64,000 nucleotides of DNA, taken from Fasciolopsis buskii. Taxonomy: Eukaryota; Platyhelminthes; Trematoda; Plagiorchiida; Fasciolidae. Shown here piece after piece: positions 63,143 through 64,000 of this stretch. Below the pieces are notes generated by a model, which saw only the letters and a program-made list of their open reading frames with translations, was not told where the DNA came from and ran no database searches. The stretch covers positions 56,997-120,996 of the forward strand of contig LUCM01000659.1 of NCBI GenBank assembly GCA_008360955.1. Direction: 5' to 3'. Positions within the stretch are counted from its first letter, which is position 1. The number at the start of each line of letters is the position of its first letter. A program made the translations under genes and the position numbers.

Positions 63143-64000
63143 TACTTTGGCAAGCATTGGACTGGGGAATGTTGATAGAACTGACTGAATCATTTGTAAG
63201 CATTGAAAGAAAATGAAAGCGGAAATTTCATTTGGTTGTCACAACCGTGCCGAATAAAACATCCAAGCTAATCCAGTTGTGGCCTCCAAATTATGTCGGA
63301 AAATCGGTGAATCCTATTTGGAGGAAAATACAAGCTTGTTCGAAAATTACCGGTCGAAATGTTGTTGACCCGAAATATCAGTTAATTCGCGGATGCCAAA
63401 TGTAAAATGCAGCATGAAAACTAAACAGTCTCCTGATGGCAAATGAACATCATAGCGAAACGAACCAATGTTCGCCCACGACATCTATTACATTTTGCTA
63501 CTACGTAGTAAGATACAAATCCACAACAATTTATATATTCGTTCAGGTGTAAGTTTTACATATCACGTGCTGACATTCTACATTTTGCTAGGGGGTGGTT
63601 ATTGAGAACTATAAAATAATATTTTGAAAGTTTGCTGCTGTCACACGCCAATATTTCATCGGTACGCCAAAAATTGAAATATAGAATTTCACTGCAGCTG
63701 AGACATTCCATACGATGGTAGTTGAAAGTTATTAGGAAAATCATTCTACATTATTATGATTCAGGAATGCGTCAGACGATTCTTGGATTCTGGATCAGTA
63801 GCATATCACAAACAGCATGGGTGACGCAACAAGCATGCTACGGCAAAAATATATTTGCAGTGGATAACAGATGCCATGTTGTCCACAAGTCTATCTCAAA
63901 AACGGTTAATATTGCTAATCATAAATTCAATAGGAAAGTACGAACTTTCATCAGAAAGATAAAGTGAGAGAATAATGTTTTCCCGAGAAAAACTACTTAG
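63143..64000. other. No recognisable feature
   Basis: Two short overlapping frames near 63556-63967, no motifs. Confidence 0.5.

Noticed and set aside
1..64000. CRISPR arrays, operons, prokaryotic promoters or phage modules
   Set aside because: No evenly spaced direct repeats, no dense collinear genes; content is that of a eukaryotic repeat-rich region.

Overview
The window looks like gene-poor, repeat-rich animal DNA. No open reading frame resembles an intact host gene: the longest is 210 codons and nearly all are near chance length for this AT-rich composition. What can be recognised is decayed retroelement sequence: non-LTR (LINE) fragments of CR1-like and RTE-like type, one BEL/Pao-type LTR-retrotransposon fragment, and a tRNA-derived SINE-like repeat carrying a hammerhead ribozyme. 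This combination resembles flatworm genomes (Schistosoma has the hammerhead-bearing Sm-alpha SINE-like repeat plus CR1-, RTE- and BEL-type elements). A platyhelminth is therefore a reasonable guess but is not proven by anything here.

Layout. 340-2070 (+): decayed CR1-like LINE, from the end of its endonuclease through reverse transcriptase (RT) to the ORF C-terminus. 2.1-25.1 kb: almost featureless apart from a hairpin/GAAA repeat at 14.4 kb. 25.15-25.8 kb (+): RTE-like RT fragment. 27.8-28.7 kb (-): two endonuclease-like remnants side by side. 31.6-31.9 kb (-): another endonuclease remnant. 32.1-32.35 kb (+): old SINE copy. 36.83-37.91 kb: cluster of near-identical SINE units with hammerhead ribozymes, interrupted by a Nextera transposase junction adapter and an N, so the local order is an assembly artefact. 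38.1-38.5 kb (-): second copy of the CR1-like linker seen at 0.4 kb. 39.4-39.6 kb: inverted pair of the hairpin/GAAA repeat. 44.26-45.25 kb (+): second CR1-like RT remnant. 46.58-46.88 kb (-): old SINE copy. 49.08-49.61 kb (-): BEL/Pao integrase-region ORF. 49.85-52.87 kb: about 3 kb of degenerate GATA/TAGA tetranucleotide sequence. 52.87-53.7 kb (-): 3' end of an RTE-like LINE whose stop codon lies about 10 bp from the GATA tract. 53.7-64 kb: nothing recognised.

Main results. (1) The 400-bp SINE unit combines a tRNA-Leu(CAG)-like head, a complete minimal type I hammerhead ribozyme and a tail, and is arranged head to tail in one stretch. (2) The junction at 37287-37324 is synthetic sequence, so at least one join in this contig is false. 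(3) The GATA tract is probably the expanded microsatellite tail of the RTE insertion. (4) A second repeat family carries a stem-loop plus GAAA motif resembling half a hammerhead core.
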